DNA of 45,927 nucleotides, from NCBI GenBank assembly GCA_042571625.1, contig JBHPFQ010000003.1, forward strand, positions 1-45,927, in the 5' to 3' direction. How positions within the stretch are numbered: position 1 is the stretch's first letter; the number at the start of each line of letters is the position of its first letter. The position numbers and the translations under genes were made by a program. Below the pieces are notes generated by a model. The model searched no databases. It was not told where the DNA came from and was given only the letters and a program-made list of their open reading frames with translations. Shown piece by piece: positions 1 to 9,728 of this stretch. This stretch comes from JBHPFQ01 sp042571625. GTDB lineage: Bacteria > Patescibacteriota > Minisyncoccia > Portnoybacterales > UBA2143.

Positions 1-40
1 GTTTTTTAGTTTTATTAAAAAATAAATTTGAAGATATAAT

Positions 41-649
41 ATGATTGATAAGATTAAAATTAAAAATTGTTTGAATGTTTACCCTGGAGGGCAAGAGACA
101 GTCGCCATGGCAAAGATTGCTCTAGAACAAAAATGTTATTCATTTTTAGATATTGGGACAGGCAATGGTTATATCGCTATTTTTTTACATAAAAATGGAA
201 GGGATGCAGAAGCCTTAGATATTAGTTTGCGAGCTGTTAAGTGTGCTAGAATAAACGCTAAATTAAATAATTGTAAATTAGAAGTTTTTCAGTCAGATTT
301 ATTTGAACAAGTAAATAATAAATATGATTGTATAACATTTATTTTGCCTATTAATTCAAACGAAAAGGAATATCAAAGAGTCGCTAAGTCGTTAATAAGA
401 TATTTTCCTTTTTTGTTGAATTTATTAAGGCCATTTTTTCATTCAATCACTAGAAAGAATAGAATAAAATTAATCAATAAATTTATTTTTCAAGCAAGGA
501 ATTATTTAAATTCAAATGGACAAATTTTGATTTCTTTACCGACGAATGATGTTAATTACATTGATAAAGAAGATATTGTCATTAATGCTATAAATCGTCC
601 TACTGAATTAATAACTATCTATCAAATATGGTTCAACAAAAAAAATTAA
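41..649 (+). CDS. Class I SAM-dependent methyltransferase
   Basis: The 202-residue product has a clear SAM-binding motif I (LDIGTGNGY, about residues 36-44) followed by an acidic motif II region (ALDIS), the layout of class I Rossmann methyltransferases of the HemK/RsmC-like type. The PrmC-type NPPY catalytic motif is replaced by LPIN, so release-factor methylation is unlikely. It opens a run of glycan genes and its end overlaps the next gene by 22 nt, suggesting translational coupling and a role in glycan or lipid methylation; that role is inference. No Shine-Dalgarno is visible. The ATG is directly preceded by TATAAT, which is too close to act as a -10 for this start. Confidence 0.75.
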   Translation: MIDKIKIKNCLNVYPGGQETVAMAKIALEQKCYSFLDIGTGNGYIAIFLHKNGRDAEALDISLRAVKCARINAKLNNCKLEVFQSDLFEQVNNKYDCITFILPINSNEKEYQRVAKSLIRYFPFLLNLLRPFFHSITRKNRIKLINKFIFQARNYLNSNGQILISLPTNDVNYIDKEDIVINAINRPTELITIYQIWFNKKN

Positions 650-1410
650 TTTGTATCACCCTAGATATAGAAAAAGATTATGGTTATTTTGATACTTATT
701 ATGCTTTAAATAATATTGATATTTTATTAAAGCTAATAAAGAAATATAATATTAAAATAACAGTTTTCTTAGTTGGTTATTTAATTAAAGAAAGAAAAGA
801 TATTATTGAGAAATTTAAATCTGTTCCTGTGGAGTTTGCCCTTCATTCTTATTATCATGATATTAAAAATAAAGATTCTGTCTTTAAAAGACAGGAAGTT
901 ATTAAGGCAAAAGAAGTTTATTTAGATTTTTTTAAGAAACAACCATTAGGATATCGGGCGCCTCAAGGAGCTATTACTAGAGCTGAAATAATGGAATTAA
1001 TTAGATTAGGATTCAAATATGATTGTAGTTTGTTTCCTTATTGGCGACCGGGACTGTATAATAACCTAAATATTCCTACTAGGCCATTTTTTTTATCGTC
1101 GGAATTAATGGAAATTCCATTATCGGTTTTGCCAGTTATTCGTTTTCCTATATCTTTAAGTTATATTCAATTCTTTGGATGGAAATTTTACAAGTTTTTT
1201 TTGAAATTTTTTGGTTGGCCATCTTTAATAGTTTTTGATATGCATTTGCATAATTTAAAAAAAGTAAGGAGTTTGCGTGGAGCGCCATGGTTCTCTAGAA
1301 TATTTTATATTAGAAATCAAAATAATGGGTTCAAAATTTTAGAAGAATTTATTAAATTGACTAAATCTAAAGGATATAAATCAATTTTCGTGAGTGAATT
1401 AAATGTTTAA
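628..1410 (+). CDS. Polysaccharide deacetylase (NodB domain)
   Basis: This 260-aa protein carries the NodB/CE4 motifs in order: motif 1 TLDIEKD near residues 11-17 (catalytic and metal Asp), motif 2 HSYYH (metal-binding His pair) and motif 3 RAPQG (about residue 110). The family removes acetyl groups from N-acetylated sugars using a divalent metal. There is no signal peptide, which fits the cytoplasmic subgroup acting on lipid-linked or nucleotide-linked sugars and found in glycan clusters. It overlaps the upstream methyltransferase by 22 nt. The substrate cannot be told from sequence. Confidence 0.85.
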   Translation: MVQQKKLICITLDIEKDYGYFDTYYALNNIDILLKLIKKYNIKITVFLVGYLIKERKDIIEKFKSVPVEFALHSYYHDIKNKDSVFKRQEVIKAKEVYLDFFKKQPLGYRAPQGAITRAEIMELIRLGFKYDCSLFPYWRPGLYNNLNIPTRPFFLSSELMEIPLSVLPVIRFPISLSYIQFFGWKFYKFFLKFFGWPSLIVFDMHLHNLKKVRSLRGAPWFSRIFYIRNQNNGFKILEEFIKLTKSKGYKSIFVSELNV

Positions 1411-1411
1411 A

Positions 1412-1442
1412 TTGATAATTAATAAATTAGTTAAAAGATAAA
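1412..1442 (+). promoter_or_regulatory. Weak possible internal promoter
   Basis: TTGATA (1412-1417), a 19-bp spacer and GATAAA (1437-1442) end 6 nt before the ATG at 1449. This matches the spacing of the stronger promoters in the window, but the -10 is poor (4/6) and the spacer long. Confidence 0.25.
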
Positions 1443-1448
1443 AATTAT

Positions 1449-3170
1449 ATGTATATTTTGGGTTTACAATTTTCTTCCTTTCATGATACATCCGCTTGTT
1501 TAATAAATGATGGAGTTATGGTTGGTTTTGTAGAAGAAGAAAGATTAAATCGTCAGAAACATACACGTGAAAAGCCATTAAAGTCAATTGATTATCTTTG
1601 TTCGAAAGAAGGAATATCAATTCAACAAATAGATTGCATAGCTATTGGTTTTAAATATTCATGGAGTACTATTTTTAATAGGATTTTATATTCTTTTGAG
1701 CTTTCTAGATTTAATCCTTTCAATGGAATAATTATTTCTATAAAATCGCTTCATCAGCACTTAGGAGATTTCTATAGGTTTCGTAAATCTATTAAAATTT
1801 TTAGAAAAAAGTATCAATATTATGGTAAGATTATTTTTGTTGATCATCATACGGCTCATCTATGTTGTGCTTTTTTGAATTCTCCATTCAAAGAATCAGC
1901 TATACTTTCTATTGATGGAAGTGGTCTCCAATTCTCAGGAAAGTTTGCGGTAGGTAAGGATAAAAATATAGAAGAATTTGATAAGATACGACTACCTCAT
2001 TCAATTGGACTTTTGTATCTTAAAATTACTGCTTACCTTGGTTTTCTCGGGTATGGTAGTGAGTGGAAGGTTATGGGGTTAGCGCCTTATGGGTCGTCAG
2101 AAGAATATGTTTCGTTGTTAAGAGATGTAGTCAAAATAGGAAAGAGCGGAAAATATAAGTTGAATATGAAATATTTTAAGTATTGTCATAAAGGATTTTT
2201 TAATGGAAAATTTGAGTTATCTAATTATTTTTATAATAAATTTGGTCCTAGCCGTAGTCCAGAAGAATCTATTACTGACAGGCATAAAAATATTGCTGCC
2301 GTATTGCAAAAGATAACAGAAGAAGTTATTTTTAATCTTTTAGAAAATCTTTATAGTAGAACTGGGATGGAGAATATTTGTTTAGCTGGAGGAGTTGCAA
2401 TGAATAGTGTTGCCAATGGGAAAATAAAGAGAAAGACATCTTTTAAAATGGTTTATATCCCAATAGCTCCTTATGACTCTGGAATTGCTATAGGAAGTGC
2501 TTTTTATATTTGGAATTGTCTTATGGGTCAGCCACGCATTTGCACCATTAATAATGCTTTTTTGGGACCAGAATTCTCAGATAAAGAAATTAAATTTATT
2601 TTAAATAGGTTAAAGTTAAATTATAGCTATCTAAATAATCCATCAAGGAAAGCTGCTGATTTAATATCTGGCGGCAATGTTATTGGTTGGTTCCAGGGTA
2701 GAATGGAAGGTGGAGCTAGATCGTTAGGAAATAGGAGTATTTTGGCAGATCCACGGCGTCCAGAAATGAAGGATATTATAAATAGATTAGTTAAATATAG
2801 GGAATCCTTTAGACCTTTTGCTCCTTCAATTTTGTTTGAAAAAACATCTGAATATTTTGAAGATGATTGTCCAGTTTCTTTTATGGAAAAAGTATATAAG
2901 ATTAAAAAGGATAAAAGAAAATTAATCCCGGCGGTGACTCATGTCGATGGAACTGGTAGATTACAGACAGTAAGGAAAAAAGATAATTTACTTTATTGGA
3001 AACTCATTAAAGAATTCGAAAGTATTACTAAGATTCCAATAGTTTTAAATACTTCTTTTAATATTAGAGGAGAACCTATTGTTTGCACTCCCGAAGATGC
3101 ATTAAAATGTTTTTTTGGAACAGGATTAGATTTTTTAATAATGGGAAGCTTCTTAATCAAGAAAAAATAA
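1449..3170 (+). CDS. NodU/CmcH-family carbamoyltransferase
   Basis: The 573-aa product starts with MYILGLQFSSFHDTSACL, the N-terminal signature of NodU/TobZ O-carbamoyltransferases, contains VDHHTAHL (metal-binding histidines of the Kae1-like domain) and ends with the C-terminal domain motif GRMEGGARSLGNRSILADP. Family members transfer a carbamoyl group from carbamoyl phosphate via carbamoyl-AMP to a sugar hydroxyl or other acceptor. Length is normal for the family, so it appears intact. It follows the deacetylase after 38 nt, and its TAA shares a base with the next ATG. Likely role: carbamoylation of a cell-surface glycan sugar (inference from context). Confidence 0.9.
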   Translation: MYILGLQFSSFHDTSACLINDGVMVGFVEEERLNRQKHTREKPLKSIDYLCSKEGISIQQIDCIAIGFKYSWSTIFNRILYSFELSRFNPFNGIIISIKSLHQHLGDFYRFRKSIKIFRKKYQYYGKIIFVDHHTAHLCCAFLNSPFKESAILSIDGSGLQFSGKFAVGKDKNIEEFDKIRLPHSIGLLYLKITAYLGFLGYGSEWKVMGLAPYGSSEEYVSLLRDVVKIGKSGKYKLNMKYFKYCHKGFFNGKFELSNYFYNKFGPSRSPEESITDRHKNIAAVLQKITEEVIFNLLENLYSRTGMENICLAGGVAMNSVANGKIKRKTSFKMVYIPIAPYDSGIAIGSAFYIWNCLMGQPRICTINNAFLGPEFSDKEIKFILNRLKLNYSYLNNPSRKAADLISGGNVIGWFQGRMEGGARSLGNRSILADPRRPEMKDIINRLVKYRESFRPFAPSILFEKTSEYFEDDCPVSFMEKVYKIKKDKRKLIPAVTHVDGTGRLQTVRKKDNLLYWKLIKEFESITKIPIVLNTSFNIRGEPIVCTPEDALKCFFGTGLDFLIMGSFLIKKK

Positions 3171-5191
3171 TGTTTAAATTTCAAGAAAATTTTAAATTAA
3201 ATATTATAGATATTACTGTTTCATCTGTTTATTATATTTTTGTTTGTTTTTCGTTTTTATCTTTATTTGGATTTTTTAGTCGTTTTTTAGTTTACCTCAT
3301 TTTGATCATTCTATTATTATTTTTGTTCATTGTCAGAAGATATATTGTTTTTAATAGAAAATATTTATGGTTATTTTTATTAACACCTTTGGCTATATCT
3401 GGATTTGGATTTTTAAGAGGATTTTTTAGTGGAGATTCTTATTGGATATATTTGCCAGTAGCTAAAGATATAATTATTAATGGGCGAATGCCAAATTTTT
3501 TGGTCGGTTATTATCTTTCAGCTATGCCTTTGTTATCGTTATTATTTGCTGGCACTTTTTCTATTTTTAATTCATTTAATGAACTTTTATGTTTGTGGGT
3601 TCCTTTTTTCTTTGCGGCAGCTACTATAGTAGTTCTATTTCAATGGGCTAATGATAAAAAAATAGATAAGAGATTTTTATTTTTTATTCCAATTTTATTT
3701 TTAACTAATTCTGGCGTTGCCTTTTGGGGAGGTTGGAATTTACTTCAAGAATCTATATTATTATTTTTTGCCAGCACTTTTTTCTATTATTATGAAAAAT
3801 ATTTAAATCATCATAAAGAAAAAGATTTAATATTTTTATTTAGTAGTTTTGTCTTAGCAATCGCTTCAAAATTAATTGGTTTGTTTTTGATTTTATTATT
3901 ATTATTATTATTATTTAAAGATAAAAATAAAAAACGATTTTTAAAATGGCTTTTTTTTATTTCTGTCCCAATATTGTTTTGGTTTTTTAGAAATTACTTA
4001 GTATATGGTAGTCCGATTTTCCCTATGTTTAACAGCTTATTAAGCAGTCCATACTCTTTTGCTTTGCAAAAATCCTATTTTCCAGGTTATATCTATACAG
4101 ACAGGGGATTTTTAGCTATATTTATTGGCGTAATAAAACAGCTTTGGCTTGGTTTCCCTTTTATTTTATTATCATTTTATGGATTTTTTAAAAAACGACA
4201 TTATGAATATATATTTTTATTTATTTTATTCTTTTTTATGAAAGAGATATTGTATTTTACAACAACAGTTTCATCGATAAGATATTATTATTTGTTTTTT
4301 GGATTGTTTCTAGTTTATGCTTTATTAGGTTTACAGGAAATAAGATCAAAATGGTTAATAACTATTTTAGTTCTTTTAGCAATCGTTGGATTATTATTAG
4401 TCCCAGTAACTAATTCTACCAGCGTATTTATTTCTTTGTTTGAGAATAGATTTTCTTTATTAGGTCAGATATTCAATCTGTTTCATAAATATTGGTATTT
4501 AACCTTGATTGTTTTGGCTCCATTTGTTTACCATGCCAGCCAAAAGAAAAAGATTGACATATTTTTAATTTTCCTTTATTGTTTTTATATACTGCATTTG
4601 CAGTTTGTTGCTAATAAAAGTTGGTTAAATACATGGCCATTTATATTTTTATCTTTGCTATTTTTAATTCTTTTTTCAATTAAGAAAAAATTTAGGTTTT
4701 TTAAGCAAATAGTTGTTGCCATTATTATCTTTGTTGTTTTTTTTAATTCGTGGGCTATGGCGGCAATCTATTATTGGCATCAAGGAGGTATTACTTTGCC
4801 TGTTCCATTCATTTGGGAAAATAGTTATTGGGCGCATCAAGTTCTAAATGAAAAAGTCGAAATAGTTGAACGAACTAATTTTTACATATTGGTAGCTGGT
4901 CAACCGAGTTATTTTTATTGGAAATCTAATTATAAGCCAATTAATTTATTTGATTTTGATTTTAATGTACTTGTTAGTGAATATGGTGTTGGTTTATCTG
5001 ACTTAGAATTATATCAATTATTTAGTCAAAAAAAGATAAAATATATTGTAAAAAATTTATTAAATAAATGTCGATACGGTGATCCTTCGAATAGTGAGTT
5101 TGAACAACTTTTTAATAAGATTGGCAATTCTAAATATTTTGAGTTAATTGATAGTAAGGACGGCAAATATTTTATTTGGAAAGTATATTAA
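3170..5191 (+). CDS. Multi-pass membrane GT-C-like glycosyltransferase
   Basis: I start this at the ATG at 3170, which overlaps the preceding stop by one base; an upstream in-frame ATG at 3083 would bury 29 residues inside the carbamoyltransferase. The 673-aa product has roughly a dozen hydrophobic segments and, after the first ones, a loop reading SGDSYWIYLPVAKDI near residue 88, resembling the acidic first-loop motif of GT-C enzymes (ArnT/PMT/GT39-like) that use polyprenyl-phosphate sugars. The C-terminal roughly 100 residues are soluble. A Wzy-like polymerase is an alternative. The fold call is tentative because the family is recognised mainly by topology. Confidence 0.6.
   Translation: MFKFQENFKLNIIDITVSSVYYIFVCFSFLSLFGFFSRFLVYLILIILLLFLFIVRRYIVFNRKYLWLFLLTPLAISGFGFLRGFFSGDSYWIYLPVAKDIIINGRMPNFLVGYYLSAMPLLSLLFAGTFSIFNSFNELLCLWVPFFFAAATIVVLFQWANDKKIDKRFLFFIPILFLTNSGVAFWGGWNLLQESILLFFASTFFYYYEKYLNHHKEKDLIFLFSSFVLAIASKLIGLFLILLLLLLLFKDKNKKRFLKWLFFISVPILFWFFRNYLVYGSPIFPMFNSLLSSPYSFALQKSYFPGYIYTDRGFLAIFIGVIKQLWLGFPFILLSFYGFFKKRHYEYIFLFILFFFMKEILYFTTTVSSIRYYYLFFGLFLVYALLGLQEIRSKWLITILVLLAIVGLLLVPVTNSTSVFISLFENRFSLLGQIFNLFHKYWYLTLIVLAPFVYHASQKKKIDIFLIFLYCFYILHLQFVANKSWLNTWPFIFLSLLFLILFSIKKKFRFFKQIVVAIIIFVVFFNSWAMAAIYYWHQGGITLPVPFIWENSYWAHQVLNEKVEIVERTNFYILVAGQPSYFYWKSNYKPINLFDFDFNVLVSEYGVGLSDLELYQLFSQKKIKYIVKNLLNKCRYGDPSNSEFEQLFNKIGNSKYFELIDSKDGKYFIWKVY
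3893..3913 (+). repeat. Seven in-frame TTA codons (poly-Leu microsatellite)
   Basis: Seven consecutive TTA triplets lie in frame inside a membrane segment of the GT-C-like protein and encode a poly-leucine run. Because the unit is 3 bp, length change would alter helix length without a frameshift. Confidence 0.85.
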
Positions 5192-5200
5192 TTAAATTTT

Positions 5201-6193
5201 ATGAAAAAAGTAGCTTTAATTACGGGTATCACCGGTCAAGATGGTGCTTATCTTTCGAGGTTTTTATTGGAAAAAGGATATAAGGTTTTTGGCGGTTATC
5301 GCAGAATAAGTTCACCTAATTTCTGGCGATTAGATTATTTGGGAATAAGAGATAAGATTGAGTTAGTGCCTTTTGATTTGCTTGATGAATATTCAATTAT
5401 TTCTTCTTTGAAGAAATCTAAGCCGGATGAAATTTATAATTTAGCCGCTCAAACTTTTGTTGCTTTTTCTTTTCACGAGCCACTTATTACTCATCAAATA
5501 ACAGGTTTAAGCGTAGCTAAGTTCTTAGATATTGTTCGTTTGTTAAGCCCAAAGTCAAAATTTTATCAAGCATCTACAAGTGAGATGTTTGGAGGAATTA
5601 ATAGAACTTCTCAAAATGAGCAAACGCCATTTTATCCTAAAAGTCCTTATGGCGTAGCTAAATTATTTGCGCATTGGAGCACGATTAATTATCGTGAATC
5701 ATATGGGCTATTTGCATGTTGTGGCATTCTTTTTAATCATGAGTCGGAGTTGCGTGGTTTAGAGTTTGTAACTCGTAAAATTACTAGTACTGTTGCGCAG
5801 ATAAAATTAGGATTAGCTAAAGAATTAAAATTAGGAAATCTTGATGCTAAAAGAGATTGGGGATATGCGCCTGATTATTGCGAGGCGATGTGGATGATAC
5901 TTCAGCAGAAGAATCCAGAGGAATTTGTAATTGCTACTGGAGAGAGTAAAACAGTAAGAGAGTTTGTTAAGAAATCTTTTGCTTTTGTTGATTTAGATTA
6001 TCGCGATTATGTCAAAATAGATAAAAAGTTTTTTAGGCCTTCTGATGTAAAAATATTGCGAGGTGATTATTCTAAAGCTAAAAAGAAACTTAGTTGGAAT
6101 CCTAGGAAAACTTCGTTTGATGATTTAATTAAAATCATGGTTGAATCTGATTTAAAGAGATATCAATCAAAATCAAAAGGTATAGTTTTTTGA
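5201..6193 (+). CDS. gmd: GDP-mannose 4,6-dehydratase
   Basis: The 330-aa extended short-chain dehydrogenase has the NADP-binding motif GITGQDG at the N-terminus, the catalytic STSEMFG segment (Ser/Thr-Glu), the YGVAK catalytic Tyr-Lys pair (in SPYGVAK), the Gmd-typical NHESELRGLEFVTRKI block and the C-terminal FFRPSDVKILRGDYSKAKKKL. It converts GDP-mannose to GDP-4-dehydro-6-deoxymannose, precursor of GDP-rhamnose, GDP-fucose or GDP-perosamine. No fcl or rmd reductase is seen in this window; the DegT aminotransferase at 17672-18925 could in principle use its product. It begins 9 nt after the GT-C gene, without Shine-Dalgarno. Confidence 0.92.
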   Translation: MKKVALITGITGQDGAYLSRFLLEKGYKVFGGYRRISSPNFWRLDYLGIRDKIELVPFDLLDEYSIISSLKKSKPDEIYNLAAQTFVAFSFHEPLITHQITGLSVAKFLDIVRLLSPKSKFYQASTSEMFGGINRTSQNEQTPFYPKSPYGVAKLFAHWSTINYRESYGLFACCGILFNHESELRGLEFVTRKITSTVAQIKLGLAKELKLGNLDAKRDWGYAPDYCEAMWMILQQKNPEEFVIATGESKTVREFVKKSFAFVDLDYRDYVKIDKKFFRPSDVKILRGDYSKAKKKLSWNPRKTSFDDLIKIMVESDLKRYQSKSKGIVF

Positions 6194-6194
6194 T

Positions 6195-7325
6195 ATGAAA
6201 ATTTGTTTTTTAACTAACACATTAAATATTGATTCTGGATGGGGAAGATATTCTTGGGAAGTTGTTCGTAGAATAGAAAAAGAAAAAGATGTCAAAATAA
6301 TAGTTCTTACAGAAAACTTTTTTAATAATTCTTTAGAAAAGCCAATTTTAAAAAATTCATGTAAGAATTTATTTTTTATTTTTTATAGTGCTATAAAGGC
6401 AAGGAGATATATTAAACAATGTGATATTATTCATTGTTTAGACGCTTATCCTTATGGAATAATTGGCGCTTTAGCTAATATCGGTTTAAATAAGAAACTT
6501 ATTGTTAATGGAGTTGGTAGTTATTCGGTTGCTCCATTAAGTCCACTTGAGAAAGGTGGATTGTTGAGAAAAATATACAGAGTATTAAAGAAAAATTTAT
6601 TAAAGTGGACTTATGTAAAAACAGATTCAATTCCATGTATAAGTTCTTTTTTTGAAAAACAAATTTTGAAATTAATTATATTAAAAAATACTAAAGTCGT
6701 TCATTTAGGTATTGACTTTGATAAATTTCAGATAAGTAATTATATTATTAAAAAAGATAAAAAAGATAAAATAATTTTAAGCGTTGGAGAATTAAAAAGA
6801 AGAAAGGGATATCATATATCAATTCCTGCTATAGTTGAAGTTAGAAAAAAGTATCCTAATTTAAAATATTATATAGTTGGCCATCAAAAAAACAAGCCAT
6901 TTTTTAATAAACTTAAGAAATTAGCTGAAAAACATCAATTAGAGAATAATATTATTTTTTTACAAGGGATTTCTGATAAGGAATTAATTAAACTTTATCA
7001 TCAAAGCGATTTATTTTTGCTTACTTCGGTTAATATAGGATTGCATTTTGAAGGTTTCGGTTTGGTTTATTTAGAAGCTAATGCTTGTGGCAAGCCGGTC
7101 ATTGGTACTTATAATTGCGGAGCAGAAGATGCTATTAAAAATGAGTTTAATGGTTTGCTTGTTCAGCAAAACAATATAAAAAATACGAGTGATGCAATAT
7201 TGAAGATATTAGATAATCCAGAATTAGCTCAAGAGCTTGGGGAAAATGGCATAAAGAGAGCAAAGGAGATGAGCTGGCAAAATACAGTTAAAGAATACAT
7301 TAAAATTTATGAGCAAAACTCGTAA
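6195..7325 (+). CDS. Glycosyltransferase family 4 (GT-B)
   Basis: The 376-aa product shows the two-domain GT-B pattern: an N-terminal acceptor domain opening with MKICFLTNTLNIDSGWGRYS, and a C-terminal donor domain with ILSVGELKRRKGYHISIPA and the EGFGLVYLEANACGKPVIG block containing the EX7E signature typical of GT4. It transfers a sugar from a nucleotide donor to a lipid-linked glycan on the cytoplasmic face. It starts 1 nt after gmd and overlaps the next gene by 17 nt. Donor and linkage are unknown. Confidence 0.88.
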   Translation: MKICFLTNTLNIDSGWGRYSWEVVRRIEKEKDVKIIVLTENFFNNSLEKPILKNSCKNLFFIFYSAIKARRYIKQCDIIHCLDAYPYGIIGALANIGLNKKLIVNGVGSYSVAPLSPLEKGGLLRKIYRVLKKNLLKWTYVKTDSIPCISSFFEKQILKLIILKNTKVVHLGIDFDKFQISNYIIKKDKKDKIILSVGELKRRKGYHISIPAIVEVRKKYPNLKYYIVGHQKNKPFFNKLKKLAEKHQLENNIIFLQGISDKELIKLYHQSDLFLLTSVNIGLHFEGFGLVYLEANACGKPVIGTYNCGAEDAIKNEFNGLLVQQNNIKNTSDAILKILDNPELAQELGENGIKRAKEMSWQNTVKEYIKIYEQNS

Positions 7326-8541
7326 AGAAGAAATTGAATTTTTATATTTTGGAAGATTGCAAATGTCTCTTCGGCAATTAATTAATAAGTATTTTCAATT
7401 TTCTGATAAATATTTTTCATTAGATTTTTTTATAGATTTCGTTAAAGAATATTTATTTTACAGGGGATTTTGTATTTTTGGAAAGGATTGTGGCGTGGAA
7501 AAGTCATTAGCTTTTTTTCCAGAAAAAGCAAAAAAACGTTTATTTGATTTATTAGACCATAAAGATGTTAATAGATTTTTGATAATTTCTGATTTATACA
7601 GAGATATTTATTTTTTGAAAAATAGAACCAATCAAACAACAGTTAAGTTTAAAATAGGAAATATTAAAGAATTCGATTTTATGGAATATGGTTTTTTGAG
7701 TAAGAAATATAATTATTTAAATTTTCTATCTAATAAAATTCAAGAGAAAGCAAATGATTTCATTGATTATTTTTTAGTTCATGGTAGCTATGCTAGCAAA
7801 GATTTTATTGAAGGTTGGAGCGATTTAGATACTATTATCGTTCTTAATAATAATGTTTTTCAAGATGAAAATACTTTCAACCGCGCTCGTAATTTTTTTC
7901 AAAGATTTTCTTTTATTTGTTATTATTTTGACTTACTAGCTCATCATAGATTTTTTTTTGTGACTAATTTTGATTTAAGTTACTATCCGCAATCAATTTT
8001 GCCATTAGTTGTTTATGAAAATTGTTTTAATCTATCAAAAAAATTTAATAGTCTAACTTTTTCTGTCAGGGAAGATGATTTTGAAAAGTATGAAATACTT
8101 AATCTTTCTTGGAGTTATATTACGTATATTAGTCAAAAAAAATATATTAGTAAATGGCATTTTAAAAAATGCCTTTCTATAGTTTTAATGCTTCCGTCTT
8201 TATTGCTTCAGACAAAAAAGATTTATGTTTATAAAAAATATTCTTTTGAAGTCATTAAAAAAGAATTTTCCGAACTCGATTTTAATGTTATTGACATGGC
8301 TTCTCAAAGAAGAAATCAATGGAAGATTTTATGGAATTTTTTCTATTTAAACAAATTCTTAATTTTATTTTTGCCTATAAATTTAATAGACTTTTTACAT
8401 AGATTAATTCTTTATCCTTATACTCATTTAAAATTAAAAGATAAAGAAACTGGTATTTTTTTAGATAATATTTTTGATTTTTCTCAAAGAAATATTAGAT
8501 TTGTTGGAAAATTAACAAAAGATTTTTATGAAAAAAATTAA
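7309..8541 (+). CDS. Nucleotidyltransferase-fold protein
   Basis: This 410-aa protein has one recognisable block: HGSYASKDFIEGWSDLDTII, with Gly159-Ser160 followed by Asp172-x-Asp174. That is the GS-x(n)-DxD active-site pattern of DNA polymerase beta-superfamily nucleotidyltransferases. The rest is rich in aromatic residues and Lys and unrecognised. It overlaps the GT4 gene by 17 nt and the next gene by 14 nt. Its neighbour is a distant relative, so the two may form a heteromer or act in turn. Family members transfer NMP to small molecules, RNA or protein; no substrate can be inferred here. The start at 7309 is the most upstream ATG; 7363 is an alternative. Confidence 0.6.
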   Translation: MSKTRKEEIEFLYFGRLQMSLRQLINKYFQFSDKYFSLDFFIDFVKEYLFYRGFCIFGKDCGVEKSLAFFPEKAKKRLFDLLDHKDVNRFLIISDLYRDIYFLKNRTNQTTVKFKIGNIKEFDFMEYGFLSKKYNYLNFLSNKIQEKANDFIDYFLVHGSYASKDFIEGWSDLDTIIVLNNNVFQDENTFNRARNFFQRFSFICYYFDLLAHHRFFFVTNFDLSYYPQSILPLVVYENCFNLSKKFNSLTFSVREDDFEKYEILNLSWSYITYISQKKYISKWHFKKCLSIVLMLPSLLLQTKKIYVYKKYSFEVIKKEFSELDFNVIDMASQRRNQWKILWNFFYLNKFLILFLPINLIDFLHRLILYPYTHLKLKDKETGIFLDNIFDFSQRNIRFVGKLTKDFYEKN

Positions 8542-9727
8542 TTTTTACAATTATCCTAAACCCTTGCAAAGAAAAGACTATGAAGAAGTTTGTAGTTTAG
8601 CTATAGATGAGTTAAAGAAGGATGTCAATGTTATATCTGCTTATTTAGAAAATGATAATTGGGTTCCTGGTATATCTGATATAGATATTATGGTTATTTA
8701 TAAAAATTGCGCCAAAAGACAAGTTTTTACTAAATCATTTTTAGAATTTTCAGAAAAAGCTAAATATATTTTTGTTCATCGTTATATCAATTATAACCAA
8801 AATACATTTCAAGATTGGGTTTATTTAAATCCTCACTATGATAAAGCAAAATTTTTGTTAGGAAAACCATTGACATGGCGTTTGCCAAAAAATGAGCTTG
8901 ATCAAAATGAATGTCATTGGTTGCAGGCAATTTTTGTGTTTGATTTATTAATTAATAAATTGCTTTTATTTTTTAGATATAAATTTGAAGAAAAAATTGA
9001 TGTTCATAATCTTATTGTTGTGATTAGTTCTTTTAAATATACTTTAGATATATTTTATGAAATAACTGGCTTGAAACTCGATGATAATTTTTCTTTAGCA
9101 ATAGATGATATGCGAAATCGGTGGTTCTTTAGAGGTAGAGAGGAAAATATAAAAATACTTTTTAATTTATTAAATAGAACAGAGGATTTAATTCTAGAGT
9201 TAATAGATCGATTAGATAATTTTTTAGTATTGAAAATTCCTGATTTTATTAATAAAATCAAAGGCGATAAAGTTATTTTTAGGAATTCTAAATATGATTT
9301 AGTTTTTATTGATAATTGGGAGAAGAATATTTTTTTAGATGAGTTTAGAAGAGGACTAATCAAATTTAAATTGCCATTATTTGGTCGAAGAGAAGATCTT
9401 GATAGTTATAGATTGATTTTGCCTAATTCTTTATTCTTTTTTCTAGCTGTCTATTTGAAAGAGCAGGGACCTTTTTCCAAATTACTTAGAAACAGAATGG
9501 ATAAAGATTATTCTGTATTATTGGATAAAGTTGATTTTAATCGCGGGTTGAAGGAACATGCAAAAGTGGCTAATAATTATATTATTGAAAGTATTAATTT
9601 CAAGGGTGAGAAATTAAAACTATGGTTTTCTTATGGTTTTTATCCTTACTTGCCTTCATTTAAAAGAAGATTGATTAATTTTGTAATGTTATTTTTTAAA
9701 AAAATCTATAAACCATTAAATATTTAA
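8528..9727 (+). CDS. Degenerate nucleotidyltransferase-fold protein
   Basis: The 399-aa product resembles the preceding protein in having a short nucleotidyltransferase block, PGISDIDIMVIYK, with Asp51-x-Asp53. The upstream Gly-Ser pair that holds the triphosphate is replaced by Ser37-Ala38, so it may be catalytically weakened or a regulatory partner. Helical regions follow, with no further recognised domain. It overlaps the upstream gene by 14 nt and ends 1 nt before the radical SAM gene. Function unknown; I infer a link to glycan assembly only from position. Confidence 0.5.
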   Translation: MKKINFYNYPKPLQRKDYEEVCSLAIDELKKDVNVISAYLENDNWVPGISDIDIMVIYKNCAKRQVFTKSFLEFSEKAKYIFVHRYINYNQNTFQDWVYLNPHYDKAKFLLGKPLTWRLPKNELDQNECHWLQAIFVFDLLINKLLLFFRYKFEEKIDVHNLIVVISSFKYTLDIFYEITGLKLDDNFSLAIDDMRNRWFFRGREENIKILFNLLNRTEDLILELIDRLDNFLVLKIPDFINKIKGDKVIFRNSKYDLVFIDNWEKNIFLDEFRRGLIKFKLPLFGRREDLDSYRLILPNSLFFFLAVYLKEQGPFSKLLRNRMDKDYSVLLDKVDFNRGLKEHAKVANNYIIESINFKGEKLKLWFSYGFYPYLPSFKRRLINFVMLFFKKIYKPLNI

Positions 9728-9728
9728 A

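Noticed and set aside
35..40. TATAAT directly before the first ATG as a promoter
   Set aside because: A -10 touching the start codon would put the transcript start inside the gene; no suitable -35 either.
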